Part shown: piece after piece, positions 25,391 to 34,686 of the stretch
How the letters are laid out: the number at the start of each line of letters is the position of its first letter
Position numbering within the stretch: the stretch's first letter is position 1
NCBI GenBank assembly: GCA_048498035.1
Contig: JBEHYT010000009.1
Span: forward strand, 62,001 to 126,000
Origin: CADEDV01 sp048498035
GTDB lineage: Bacteria; Bacteroidota; Bacteroidia; Chitinophagales; Chitinophagaceae
Direction of reading: 5' to 3'
Length of the DNA stretch: 64,000 nucleotides
Position numbers and translations under genes: made by a program
Notes under the pieces: generated by a model
The model's database searches: none
What the model was told of the DNA's origin: nothing
What the model saw: the letters and a program-made list of their open reading frames with translations, nothing else

Positions 25391-26041
25391 ATGAAGTTTT
25401 ACAATTTGCTGATACGCTACCGGTTATGGATTAGCATTGTGCTGGTGGCACTCGGTATCTACGTGAATTATTCCGCCAGTTTCTGGCCGGCCTTCCCGCT
25501 GTACCTGGTAGGCGTGATACTGCTGTTCAGCCATTTCTTTTTTGGTCCGCTCCGTCTTATACAGGAGTATATGGAAAACGGTGACATGGATGGTGCTGAA
25601 CGGGTATTAAACTCCATTGCTTTCCCGCGGTTGCTCTATAAACCAATCCGTTCCGTGTATTACACCCTGAAGGGGAATATTGCAATGATGAAACAGGATT
25701 TTGATGGTGCGGAAAAAATGATGAAAAAGGGACTTGACCTGGGTATGCCGATGGCGGAAGCCGAAGGGGCAAGCATGCTGCAAATGGGAATGCTTTCCAT
25801 GCAGAAAGGAGATATGCGCCAAGCCGAAAGCTATATCCGCGCTGCACTGAAGAAAGGATTGCCCGATAAGGAAAATAAAGCAGCCGCATTCCTGCAGCTA
25901 TGTTCCATTATGGTGCAGAAAAAACAATATCGTCCGGCAAAGGATTACTTCCGCAAGGCCAAGGAATTAAAACCTACAACACCGGAGATCGTAGACAAGA
26001 TCAAAGAGATTGGCAAGTACATTTCGCGCATGCCGGGATAA
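25391..26041 (+). CDS. Inner-membrane protein with TPR-like repeats
   Basis: 216 residues. Two N-terminal membrane helices (about 10-30 and 33-55, WISIVLVALGIYV and LYLVGVILLFSHFFF) are followed by a soluble helical repeat region with TPR character: GDMDGAERVLNSIAFP, QDFDGAEKMMKKGLDLG, GDMRQAESYIRAALKKG and KQYRPAKDYFRKAKELKP, about 35 residues apart. It is probably a scaffold at the cytoplasmic face. Monocistronic: a promoter element precedes it and a terminator follows. Confidence 0.8.
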   Translation: MKFYNLLIRYRLWISIVLVALGIYVNYSASFWPAFPLYLVGVILLFSHFFFGPLRLIQEYMENGDMDGAERVLNSIAFPRLLYKPIRSVYYTLKGNIAMMKQDFDGAEKMMKKGLDLGMPMAEAEGASMLQMGMLSMQKGDMRQAESYIRAALKKGLPDKENKAAAFLQLCSIMVQKKQYRPAKDYFRKAKELKPTTPEIVDKIKEIGKYISRMPG

Positions 26042-26062
26042 ATCCGACTGCCTTTATAGAAG

Positions 26063-26098
26063 ATGCCTGAACATTATAAATTGTCCAGGCATTTTTTT
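26063..26098 (+). terminator. Intrinsic terminator after the TPR gene
   Basis: ATGCCTG pairs with CAGGCAT across an AT-rich loop and is followed by seven T residues. It overlaps the stop of the convergent Cys-motif gene. Confidence 0.75.
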
Positions 26099-26580
26099 AC
26101 TTCAGCATTCCATCTTGGATCTTGCATGATAGTCTCTCCAAGCTGGTTTATTTCATCAATAGTGTATACAGCTTCCAGTTTAATCAGCATGCACTTGCAA
26201 TAGCTGGTGGCTTTTTCTTTCCCAAGTGCGCCAGCTTCAGCAACACAGCTCTCCATAAAGTCCTTGCGGTCTTTTTCCGGCCAGCCGGCATAATAGCAGG
26301 CGCTTGTTATCTTTTGTCCTTTTACTGTTTTTAAAAAATCCGCGATATTTTCTTCGGCATCATCTTCAGACGGGTATTCCGCTTCCAGCTTTTCAGCCAT
26401 ACAGGTACAATAGCGGAGTGCCGTGTCTTTGGTAGTATTTTCAGCCGCCACCCTGTAACACTGGGCAATCAGGGTGTCTTTATAGGCAGAACTCCAGTGT
26501 TGTGCAGAATCCTGCTGGGCATTTATTATGCCGGCAAAAACCAGCAAAAATGCCATGGTAAGGTAGTGTGGTAACTTCAT
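26074..26580 (-). CDS. Exported protein with duplicated Cys motif
   Basis: 168 residues with a signal peptide (YLTMAFLLVFAGIINAQ). The mature part holds two related units, each with a motif YCxCM..KLEA.Y (RYCTCMAEKLEAEY and SYCKCMLIKLEAVY) preceded about 15 residues earlier by a single Cys (QCYRVAAEN, ESCVAEAG), and a further Cys after each (SACYYAG, KKCLDNL). This suggests an internal duplication with two sets of disulfides or metal ligands in the periplasm. I recognise no named family. Confidence 0.72.
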   Translation of the reverse strand: MKLPHYLTMAFLLVFAGIINAQQDSAQHWSSAYKDTLIAQCYRVAAENTTKDTALRYCTCMAEKLEAEYPSEDDAEENIADFLKTVKGQKITSACYYAGWPEKDRKDFMESCVAEAGALGKEKATSYCKCMLIKLEAVYTIDEINQLGETIMQDPRWNAEVKKCLDNL

Positions 26581-26654
26581 GTGCTAAAAATAAAGAATTT
26601 TCCTACAGCAGCGGGAAGGGTATGTTAACTTTACACGCTTTCAATCTCCAAACC

Positions 26655-28567
26655 ATGAAAAGATATTGCATCCTGCTCACTATACTGGCCACCTGTTTAC
26701 AACTTGCTGCACAACGTAGCGCCCGGAAAACGATTGCCATTATTCCCGAGCCTGCTGCTATTACACAGCAAAACGGGGTTTATAAACTACCCGCGTCACT
26801 CAGCATTACTTACACCGCAGGCGAAAATATGGCCCGCCTGGCGCAGCAACTTGCCGACAGGCTTGGGGCAATGCGCGCATTGCCGGTGAAAACTGCCCTA
26901 ACACGCAGGCCTGCATCCACTGGTATTTTCATGGGCCTGGTAAAAGATGCGTCTATCCCCAACGAAGGATACCGGCTGAAAGTAACCGCCAGCGGCGTAC
27001 AGCTTACCGCGTCATCTGAAGCAGGCATTTTTTATGGCATACAAACCATTTACCAACTATTACCCCCTGCCATTTACGGTAAAGATGCTTACGAAGGTGT
27101 CAATTGGGAAATGCCCTGCGTAACCATCGCCGATCAGCCGCGGTTTGGCTGGCGCGGTATAATGCTGGACGTGGTTCGCCACTGGTTTACTAAAGACCAG
27201 GTAAAGCAGTTTATTGATGATATGGTGCAATTCAAATTTAACCTGCTGCACCTGCATCTGTCAGACGACCAGGGCTGGCGCATTGAGATTAAAAGTCTGC
27301 CCAAACTCACAGAAATCGGTGCCTGGCGCGCGCCGCGAACCGGCCGCTGGGGTGAATTTACCAAGCCAACACCAGATGAACCCAAGACCTATGGCGGCTT
27401 TTATACGCAGGATGATATGCGCGAACTGATTGAATATGCCCGCCAGCGCTACGTCAATATTCTCCCTGAAATTGATATCCCCGGTCATAGTATGGCAGCG
27501 GTAGCCTCCTACCCGGAACTTACCTGCACCACAGACAGCACCTACCAGGTAAATGCCGGTGAACGATTCACCTTTTGGCCCGGCGACGGTACTTTCTATG
27601 CTACCATCGACAACACACTGTGCCCGGCAAATGAAAAAGTATATGTTTTCTTGATAAGGTATTTACTGAAATAGCCGACCTGTTTCCCTTCCCTTACATC
27701 CACATGGGTGGTGATGAATGCTTCAAAGGCTTTTGGGAAAAAAGCGATGCCATCAAAGCACTGATGCAGCGGGAAGGACTGAAAGATCAGCACGAAGTGC
27801 AAAGCTATTTTGTAAAACGGGTGGAAAAGATCATCGAATCCAAAGGGAAAAAGATGATGGGGTGGAATGAAATTATGGAGGGCGGCCTGGCACCCGGTGC
27901 AGCCGTGATGAGCTGGCAGGGAATGAAAGGCGGCATTGAATCCGCTAAAGCCGGTCATAAAGTAGTGATGTCCCCAAATGATTACGCCTACGTGGATCTT
28001 TACCAGGGTGACCCTGTAGCTGAACCGCCCACCTACTCCATGGTTCGCCTGAAGAAAGCATACGAATTTAACCCGCTCCCTCCCGGCGTTGATTCAACGC
28101 TTATCCTGGGCGGACAATGTAATCTCTGGAGTGAACGACTTTATACCATGCGCCATGCGCAGTATATGTTATGGCCGCGCGGACTTGCAACAGCAGAAAG
28201 CGTTTGGTCGCCGGCAGGCGCAAAAGACTGGCCGAAATTTGTAAAAAAAGTAGAAACGCAGTTTGCCCGTTTTGATGCTGAACAGGTGAAATATGCACGC
28301 AGCATGTATGATCCCATTTTTACGGCAAAAAAAGACAGCAACGGCAAACTCTCCATTCAACTGGATACAGAAGTACCGGGGCTTACCATTTACTATAGCT
28401 TTGATGAAACATTGCCTGATAATTTCTACCCTGTATATACTACGCCGCTTGGAGTACCCAGGGATGCGGCCAACCTGAAAGTGGTAACGTACCGAGGGGA
28501 TGAACAAGTAGGAAAGATCATTACCATGCCAATTGCAGAACTTAAAAAAAGAGCGAAGATCCAGTAA
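26655..28567 (+). pseudogene. GH20 beta-N-acetylhexosaminidase, frameshifted
   Basis: The two halves together give a normal GH20 enzyme of about 637 residues. The first frame runs from MKRYCILL (signal peptide, 26655) to a stop at 27672-27674; the second continues the protein from GAT AAG at 27653 to 28567. One base is missing near 27650-27653, after VYVFL, next to a TTTT run. The first half has GH20b and barrel motifs (PRFGWRGIMLDVVRHW, LHLHLSDDQGW), while the catalytic Asp-Glu pair in HMGGDE (27713-27718) is in the second half. So neither half alone can be active. It would release terminal GlcNAc/GalNAc in the periplasm. Either a real mutation or a sequencing error; no slippery heptamer for programmed frameshifting is present. 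A TAACTTTA element is at 26626. Confidence 0.85.
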
Positions 28568-28570
28568 CTA

Positions 28571-29065
28571 TCAACGCATAAAAATCTGCATTTCCTGGCC
28601 GGGCCATTCGCCCAGCAACTCAATTACCCGCTGGTAACGAAACCGGAAGATTGCCTGCACTTTTTTTCGGACAAAAAGCGCATCTGCCAGGTTACCGATC
28701 TTTCCCAGCGGGTTTTTATAATGTACCAGGTCCGTCATCTCCACCCCACCTTCTATTTCCCGGAAGTGATGTTGATGATGCCACATTCTGAAGGGACCAA
28801 AACGCTGTTCATCCACAAAAAACAAGCCCTGCTGCACGTGTGTGATCTCCGTCATCCAGTACAACGGAATGCCCCAAATCGGCCGCACACGATACTCCAG
28901 CACCTGGCCGGCATAAATCCGGTTGCCATGCTCCCGTGATAAAACCGTAAAGCCCATTTCACTGTCTGCTATCAGGTGAAGATTGTCAGGACTTGAAAAA
29001 AACGACCAGGCTGTTGCCATCGATACCGGCATACGCTGTACTGCTTTCAAAAATTGAACCGCCAT
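28571..29065 (-). CDS. SRPBCC-family ligand-binding protein
   Basis: 164 residues with the START/Bet v1-like helix-grip pattern: FLKAVQRMPVSMATAWSFFSSPDNL at the start, ITHVQQGLFFVDEQRFGPFRMWHHQHHF in the middle and LFVRKKVQAIFRFRYQRVIELL as the long C-terminal helix. The WHHQHHF and 'GPF..W' features are typical of the cyclase/dehydrase-like SRPBCC proteins in Bacteroidota, usually small-molecule binding. Divergent from the helicase and convergent with the GH20 gene. Confidence 0.83.
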   Translation of the reverse strand: MAVQFLKAVQRMPVSMATAWSFFSSPDNLHLIADSEMGFTVLSREHGNRIYAGQVLEYRVRPIWGIPLYWMTEITHVQQGLFFVDEQRFGPFRMWHHQHHFREIEGGVEMTDLVHYKNPLGKIGNLADALFVRKKVQAIFRFRYQRVIELLGEWPGQEMQIFMR

Positions 29066-29153
29066 TGCTTACATTAATATTGATAATCCAATCGCTATTT
29101 TCTGCCAAACGTTGCCTCTGATCCACTCAATGCTTCTTCGTAACTTCGACAGT

Positions 29154-32100
29154 ATGTATAACCGGGATCGATTAAACCAGAAATTTACTGAAGAATACAA
29201 TAAGCTAAACGAACAACAACGCCGCGCCGTAGACACCATCGATGGCCCGGTAATGGTGATTGCCGGGCCTGGCACCGGTAAAACACAGATCCTGGCCAGC
29301 CGTATTGGCCGCATCTTGCTGGACACCGACACACAACCCGACAATATTCTTTGCCTCACCTATACCGATGCGGGTGTTACTGCCATGCGCCGCCGCCTGC
29401 TACAATTCATCGGGCCGGATGCCTACAAGGTGAATATCTACACATTTCATGCCTTTTGCAATGATGTGATCCAGGAAAATCTCTCCCTGTTTGAAAAAAC
29501 AGCACTTGACCCCATCTCCGAACTGGAGAAAATCGAATTTTTCAAAAACCTCATCGACTCATTTCCTAAAAACCACCCGTTAAAGCGTTACCGGGGCGAT
29601 GTCTATTTCGAGATCAATAACCTGAAATCGCTGTTCAGCACTATGAAACGCGAAGGATGGTCACCTGAATTTATCAATGAACGTATTGATGAATACCTGG
29701 CCGATCTGCCGCTTCGCGATGAATTCATCTACAAACGGAAATATAAGGAGTTCAACGCGGGTGATCTGAAGAAAGATAAAATTCGCGAAGAAACGGAGCG
29801 GATGGAAAAACTTCGCGCAGCCGTTAATGAATTTAATCACTTCCAGCAAATCATGCACCAGCGGCACCGCTATGATTTTGACGATATGATCAATTGGGTG
29901 ATCCGCGCCTTCGAGGATAATCCAACCCTGCTTGCCAATTACCAGGAACGATTTCAATACATCCTGGTAGATGAATACCAGGATACAAGCGGCACCCAAA
30001 ACCGGCTGGTAACATTGCTCATCAACTACTGGGAAGAACCCAATGTATTTGTGGTGGGCGACGACGATCAGAGCATCTATCGCTTCCAGGGCGCCAATGT
30101 GCAGAATATGCTTGAGTTTGCCAATCAATACCAGCAAAGCCTGCTCACGGTGGTGCTGACCAGCAATTACCGGTCTGTTCAACCCATTCTCGATATCTCC
30201 AAAAAACTCATTGACCGCAATAATGAACGGCTGATCCGGAAAATAGAAGGGTTAAGCAAAGAATTGATCGCTTCCAATGCAGCACTGCAGCACCTGGAAC
30301 ATGTACCGGTAATTCGTGAGTATGAATCGCAACACCAGGAAATGATCGGCATCGCGCAGGCCATTCGCCAACTGGTATCAACAGGCACCGAACCCGGCCA
30401 TATCGGCGTGATCTATAAAGAAAATAAATACGGCGAAGAACTCACACAATACCTGCAACTGCTGGGTATTCCCGTGTATAGCAAGCGTAGCCTCAATCTT
30501 TTTGATCAGCCGCTGGCGCGAAAAATAATCCTGCTACTTCGCTTTTTACGTGCAGAGCACGATGTTTCTTACGGTGGCGATGAAATGCTTTTTGAGATCC
30601 TGCACTTCGACTGGTTTGGCATTGCGCCTATTGATATTGCGAAGTTGAGCGTGGAAGCCTCGGAAAAAAGAAGCAACGATGGCAAAACATCCCTGCGCAG
30701 GCTGATTGCAGAAAAGAAAGATGCGCCACCCAAAGACCTGTTTAGCACAACATTGAACCCGGCGGTAAAAAAAGCATCAGATGCATTGGAGAAACTGATT
30801 GGACTGGTGCCGAATGTTACACTGCAGCAGCTCTTTGAAGCAATCATCCGCGAAGCGGGTGTGCTGACACAATTGATGCAAAGCGCCGACAAGCACTGGC
30901 AGCTTCGGGTTGTAACTGCATTGTTTGATTTTGTTAAAGAAGAAACACGCCGCAATCCCAACCTGCAACTGGAAGAACTGGTGAGCCTGATAGACCTGAT
31001 GGAACATGAAGATCTTCCCCTGCCAATGGTGCAGGTAAGCGGCAGCGAAAAAGGCGTTAACCTGCTCACCGCCCACGGCTCAAAAGGTTTGGAATTTGAA
31101 TATGTTTTCCTTGCCGGAAGTAATGCTGCTTTCTGGGAGAAAAAACGAAAACCAGGCGGCGGCTACCGCCTGCCGGATACCATCTTCAGCAGCGCCAGCG
31201 AAGGCAATGATGAAGAAGAACTGCGCCGTCTTTTCTATGTAGCGCTCACCCGCGCGGCCCAGCATCTTTTTATCTCGTATAGCCGGTTCCGAAACGATGG
31301 GAAAGAAATGGAACCATCCATGTTCCTTGCCGAGATCCAGGACCAGCAGCCCTTACCGGTGGAAAAAGTGGTGCTGGACAAAGACATCCTGGATGAATTT
31401 TCACTCCTTCATTTCAATACACCGCAGGCACCTGAAATTGCCAGCATCGAAAAAGAATTTATCCGGCCCCTGCTGGAAAAATTTGTGATGAATGTAACGG
31501 CGCTGAATAATTACCTGAAATGCCCACTCGAATTTTATTTTAAAAACCTGGTGCGTATTCCATCGCCGAAAAACGAAGCCACTGAATTCGGCTCCGCCGT
31601 TCACCATGCGCTCGAACAACTATTTCGCAAGATGCTGGGTGATATGAATGATACCAGCAATGCCGCGCGTGAATTTCCATCTTGCGATGTATTCCTGGCA
31701 GACTTTGAATGGTATATGAAACGCCACCGCGAAAGCTTTACGCGGGAACAATATGAACGCAGGATGGAATACGGGATGGAAATACTGCGCAATTACTACG
31801 ATCGCAGCGTTCCCACCTTTACCAAAATTGTAGCAATTGAGCGAAATATCCGGAACGTTGTGGTAAACGGTGTGCCGTTGAAAGGGAAACTGGATAAACT
31901 TGAATTTGACGGCAAAGCCGTAAATGTAGTGGATTATAAAACCGGTGATCCGGATAAAGCGCTTCCCAAACTAAAAGGACCTTCAGAAAAAGATCCGAAT
32001 GGCGGCGACTATTGGCGACAGGCCGTGTTTTACAAATTGCTCGTAGACAATTACGATAAAAAAGCATGGCACGCAGTAAGCACTGAATTTGACTTTGTAG

Positions 32101-32321
32101 AACCGGACCGGAAAAAACAATTCCGGAAAGAAAAAGTAGTGATTTCGCCGGCTGATATCACCACGGTAACCCAGCAGATTACGCAAACCTGGACAAAAAT
32201 CCAGGCCGGCGACTTTTACACGGGTTGCGGCAGGGAAGATTGCCACTGGTGCAATTTTGTAAAAACAAATAACCTGGCGGTAGCTCTCCACAGCCTGGAC
32301 GACGAAGAGGAAGAAGCCTGA
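29154..32321 (+). CDS. UvrD/PcrA-like helicase fused to a PD-(D/E)XK nuclease with a 4-Cys site
   Basis: 1055 residues from MYNRDRLNQKF. Superfamily 1A helicase motifs are complete: Walker A GPGTGKT (near residue 38), motif II LVDEYQDTS, motif III VVGDDDQSIYRFQGA, motif IV SNYRS, motif V HGSKGLEFEYVFL and motif VI LTRAAQHLFIS. The C-terminal 270 residues form an AddB/Cas4-like nuclease: GSAVHHALEQLF, KLDKLEFDGKAVNVVDYKTG (catalytic Asp and Lys) and cysteines at YLKCPLEF and GCGREDCHWC, the arrangement that holds a 4Fe-4S cluster in AddAB-type nucleases. It likely processes DNA ends or stalled forks. Two earlier in-frame starts exist (29112 TTG, 29130 ATG). Confidence 0.9.
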   Translation: MYNRDRLNQKFTEEYNKLNEQQRRAVDTIDGPVMVIAGPGTGKTQILASRIGRILLDTDTQPDNILCLTYTDAGVTAMRRRLLQFIGPDAYKVNIYTFHAFCNDVIQENLSLFEKTALDPISELEKIEFFKNLIDSFPKNHPLKRYRGDVYFEINNLKSLFSTMKREGWSPEFINERIDEYLADLPLRDEFIYKRKYKEFNAGDLKKDKIREETERMEKLRAAVNEFNHFQQIMHQRHRYDFDDMINWVIRAFEDNPTLLANYQERFQYILVDEYQDTSGTQNRLVTLLINYWEEPNVFVVGDDDQSIYRFQGANVQNMLEFANQYQQSLLTVVLTSNYRSVQPILDISKKLIDRNNERLIRKIEGLSKELIASNAALQHLEHVPVIREYESQHQEMIGIAQAIRQLVSTGTEPGHIGVIYKENKYGEELTQYLQLLGIPVYSKRSLNLFDQPLARKIILLLRFLRAEHDVSYGGDEMLFEILHFDWFGIAPIDIAKLSVEASEKRSNDGKTSLRRLIAEKKDAPPKDLFSTTLNPAVKKASDALEKLIGLVPNVTLQQLFEAIIREAGVLTQLMQSADKHWQLRVVTALFDFVKEETRRNPNLQLEELVSLIDLMEHEDLPLPMVQVSGSEKGVNLLTAHGSKGLEFEYVFLAGSNAAFWEKKRKPGGGYRLPDTIFSSASEGNDEEELRRLFYVALTRAAQHLFISYSRFRNDGKEMEPSMFLAEIQDQQPLPVEKVVLDKDILDEFSLLHFNTPQAPEIASIEKEFIRPLLEKFVMNVTALNNYLKCPLEFYFKNLVRIPSPKNEATEFGSAVHHALEQLFRKMLGDMNDTSNAAREFPSCDVFLADFEWYMKRHRESFTREQYERRMEYGMEILRNYYDRSVPTFTKIVAIERNIRNVVVNGVPLKGKLDKLEFDGKAVNVVDYKTGDPDKALPKLKGPSEKDPNGGDYWRQAVFYKLLVDNYDKKAWHAVSTEFDFVEPDRKKQFRKEKVVISPADITTVTQQITQTWTKIQAGDFYTGCGREDCHWCNFVKTNNLAVALHSLDDEEEEA

Positions 32322-32364
32322 AATTTTAACAACGATCCAAGAGGGGATTTGCCTGCCGTACCGC

Positions 32365-32372
32365 TAACTTTG
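32365..32372 (+). promoter_or_regulatory. -7 promoter element of the Ig-like lipoprotein gene
   Basis: TAACTTTG matches TAnnTTTG, 12 bases before the ATG at 32385, implying a short leader. The -33 box is not clear. Confidence 0.4.
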
Positions 32373-32384
32373 CTGGCTTATACC

Positions 32385-33803
32385 ATGATGCGCAGTTTAT
32401 CCCACTTTCTCGTTCTACTGGTGCTTGCAGTTGCTATTGCAGGTATCGGCTCCGGTTGTGCCAATATTGTTCCCCCGTCCGGAGGCCCAAAAGATTCCCT
32501 GCCGCCGCGGCTGGTAAAAGTAGTACCACGGGATTCAAGTCTTCATTTTGAGGGCAACCGTGTCAATTTCACGTTTGATGAATATGTGGATCTGCAAAAC
32601 CCCTTCCAGGAAGTGCTGATCTCCCCGCTGCCGGGAAAAACGCCGGTTATTAACAGCAAGCTCAACACGGTTTCAGTAAAACTGACTGATTCCCTTAAGC
32701 CCAACACTACTTATACTATCAATTTCCGAAATGCGCTGAAGGATGTAAATGAAGGAAATGTAGCCAAAAACTTCTCCTATACATTTTCAACCGGCAGTTA
32801 CCTCGACTCACTTGAATTTTCAGGAAAAGTGATCATGGCCGCTACCGGCGGAATTGATTCTACCATCCTCGTAATGCTTCATAGCAGCGACGACGATTCC
32901 GCTGTAATTCAAAAAAAACCGGATTATATAACAACGCTGAATGGGAAAGGTGAATTTACTTTTTATCACCTGCCTCCGAAGACCTATCGCGTATATGCGC
33001 TGTCCGACCAGGGTGGGTCTTACCTGTACCTGAGCGACAAACAGCTTTTTGCATTTAACGATAACCCGGTAACTATTTCAACCAACACGCCGCCTGTTAC
33101 GCTCTATGCCTACCTGGGTGAGCAATCGGCGGCTACAACGCCTGCCGCGCCCCTGGGCGGCAACCGGCGCAACAACGCAGCAGACCGCCGCATGCGACTG
33201 AGCTCCAATCTCGTCAATGGCACACAGGACTTGCTTTCTCCGTTGATCTTTACGTTTGACCAGCCGCTCAAATATATCGACAGCACCAAAATGGCTTTCT
33301 TTACAGACACAACCTATACACCGTTTTCCCGCTGGCACCTGGAGCAGGACACAGCCAATGCACGCCAGGCAACTGTGCGGATAAACTGGGAAGAAAATAA
33401 ATTATACCATCTTGTATTGTCGAAAGATTTTGCAGAAGATACGCTGGGAAGGCAGCTGTTGAAAGACGATACGCTGACCTTCAAAACCAGGCAGCGTGCC
33501 GACTATGGGGAATTGAGCATCCGTTTCACAAATCTTGATCTTTCCAAAAACCCGGTGCTGCAATTTGTGTTGCAAAACGGTACTGTTGTAAACAGTTTTC
33601 CGCTTACGACCAATAACTTTGACCGGGATCTCTTTCTGCCGGGAGATTATGAGCTTCGCATCCTGGAAGACCGCAATAAGAATGGCAGGTGGGACGCGGG
33701 TGTATTTTTTGACCAGCATCTGCAGCCGGAAATTGTGCATCCCATAGAGCGGCGAATTTCAGTAAAAGCCAACTGGAAGAACCAATTTGACATCGCATTG
33801 TAG
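32385..33803 (+). CDS. Ig-like (Big_5) domain lipoprotein
   Basis: 472 residues. The signal peptide ends in a lipobox (GIGSGC, Cys near residue 26), followed by NIVPPSGGPKDSLPPRLVK, the standard start of the Bacteroidota Ig-like-domain lipoproteins. The first domain is Big_5-like (RVNFTFDEYVDLQNPFQEV, LKPNTTYTINFRNALKDVNEGN), and later parts are beta-rich up to the C-terminal LEDRNKNGRWDAG motif. It is probably anchored at the outer membrane; its role is not known. The preceding 12 codons in frame are not signal-like, so ATG at 32385 is used (a second ATG follows directly). Confidence 0.87.
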   Translation: MMRSLSHFLVLLVLAVAIAGIGSGCANIVPPSGGPKDSLPPRLVKVVPRDSSLHFEGNRVNFTFDEYVDLQNPFQEVLISPLPGKTPVINSKLNTVSVKLTDSLKPNTTYTINFRNALKDVNEGNVAKNFSYTFSTGSYLDSLEFSGKVIMAATGGIDSTILVMLHSSDDDSAVIQKKPDYITTLNGKGEFTFYHLPPKTYRVYALSDQGGSYLYLSDKQLFAFNDNPVTISTNTPPVTLYAYLGEQSAATTPAAPLGGNRRNNAADRRMRLSSNLVNGTQDLLSPLIFTFDQPLKYIDSTKMAFFTDTTYTPFSRWHLEQDTANARQATVRINWEENKLYHLVLSKDFAEDTLGRQLLKDDTLTFKTRQRADYGELSIRFTNLDLSKNPVLQFVLQNGTVVNSFPLTTNNFDRDLFLPGDYELRILEDRNKNGRWDAGVFFDQHLQPEIVHPIERRISVKANWKNQFDIAL

Positions 33804-33828
33804 CGGGCAGGAGTTGTATCTTTACAGC

Positions 33829-34452
33829 ATGCAATTTTCCTCGTCTTTGCTTGAGAATGCGGTGAATGAATTTGCCAAATTACCGGGTATTGGTAAAAAG
33901 ACGGCCCTGCGCCTGGTATTGCACCTGCTGAAACAGGATACCGGTGATGTAACCCACTTCAGTGAAATTATCGCACGCATGCGTGCGGAAATAAAATTCT
34001 GCCAGCGCTGTTTTAATGTTGCCGATGGAGACATTTGTTCCATTTGTGCCAACTCCATGCGAAAGCAGGAATTGATCTGCGTGGTGGAAACCATCCGGGA
34101 TGTAATTGCAATAGAAAGTACACAACAATACAACGGCACCTATCATGTGCTGGGCGGCGTTATTTCTCCGCTGGATGGGGTTGGACCCGATCAGCTGACG
34201 ATTGAATCGCTCGTGCATCGCATTCGTAAAGAAGCCACACAGGAACTTATTTTTGCGCTGAACCCGAATATCCAGGGAGATACCACCCTTTATTATATTC
34301 AGAAAAAACTGGCGCAGGACGGTGTTCCGCCCCTACGCATCACCACTATTGCAAGGGGAATTGCCTTCGGCGGTGAATTGGAATATGCGGATGAAATGAC
34401 ATTGGCGAGAAGTCTTCAAAACCGCCTGCCGGTAGATCGATACGTTGGGTAA
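33829..34452 (+). CDS. recR: Recombination mediator RecR
   Basis: 207 residues, the normal RecR length. The helix-hairpin-helix near the N-terminus (FAKLPGIGKKTALRLVLHLL), the zinc finger CQRCFNVADGDICSIC and the Toprim domain (LICVVETIRDVIAIE, YHVLGGVISPLDGVGP) are all present and in order. RecR acts with RecO/RecF in loading RecA at gaps. The ATG at 33829 gives the conserved MQFSSSLLENAV start; upstream in-frame codons overlap the lipoprotein gene. Confidence 0.95.
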   Translation: MQFSSSLLENAVNEFAKLPGIGKKTALRLVLHLLKQDTGDVTHFSEIIARMRAEIKFCQRCFNVADGDICSICANSMRKQELICVVETIRDVIAIESTQQYNGTYHVLGGVISPLDGVGPDQLTIESLVHRIRKEATQELIFALNPNIQGDTTLYYIQKKLAQDGVPPLRITTIARGIAFGGELEYADEMTLARSLQNRLPVDRYVG

Positions 34453-34501
34453 TCTATTCATTTACAAATACTAAGGGTCAAGATGAGTGCCGCAGGGATG
34501 C

Positions 34502-34532
34502 TTGCAGCATTTATAAATTTGTCGTACCTTTG
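34502..34532 (+). promoter_or_regulatory. Promoter of the methionine synthase genes
   Basis: TTG at 34502-34504, then 20 bases, then TACCTTTG at 34525-34532, fit the Bacteroidota -33/-7 promoter layout. The predicted transcript starts near 34540 and leaves a leader of about 150 bases. Confidence 0.6.
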
Positions 34533-34539
34533 TAGGATA

Positions 34540-34686
34540 CAGGCGGATTTGTTTATTGTTCGGCCTGCTTCCCGCCACCGGCGGGGTAACAGAACTAATA
34601 ATCGTCTTCGGAATTCTTCCTGGTTTTCCCAGCGTTTATTGGTTACAAGCAGCCCGCATACCGCCCGGTGTGATAAATGTGTTTTT
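34540..34686 (+). promoter_or_regulatory. Structured 5' leader of the split metH operon
   Basis: The leader begins with CAGGC (34540-34544) able to pair with GCCTG (34563-34567), followed by a perfect 6-bp GC hairpin CCCGCC-acc-GGCGGG (34571-34585). The rest, to the ATG, shows shorter pairings such as ACCG/CGGT near the start. I could not match it to SAM-I, SAM-II or cobalamin riboswitch consensus elements. Regulation of methionine synthase by a leader RNA would make sense but is inference. Confidence 0.35.

Noticed and set aside
27640..27660. Programmed -1 frameshift in the GH20 gene
   Set aside because: The local sequence TTTTCTTGAT contains no in-frame X-XXY-YYZ heptamer, and no strong downstream hairpin is evident.
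34540..34686. SAM-I, SAM-II or cobalamin riboswitch before metH
   Set aside because: I could not find the conserved core segments of these riboswitches; only generic hairpins are visible.
34483..34686. Long N-terminal extension of the first metH gene
   Set aside because: It lies across the promoter and leader, is Arg-rich and unlike the family; the ATG at 34687 gives the normal start.
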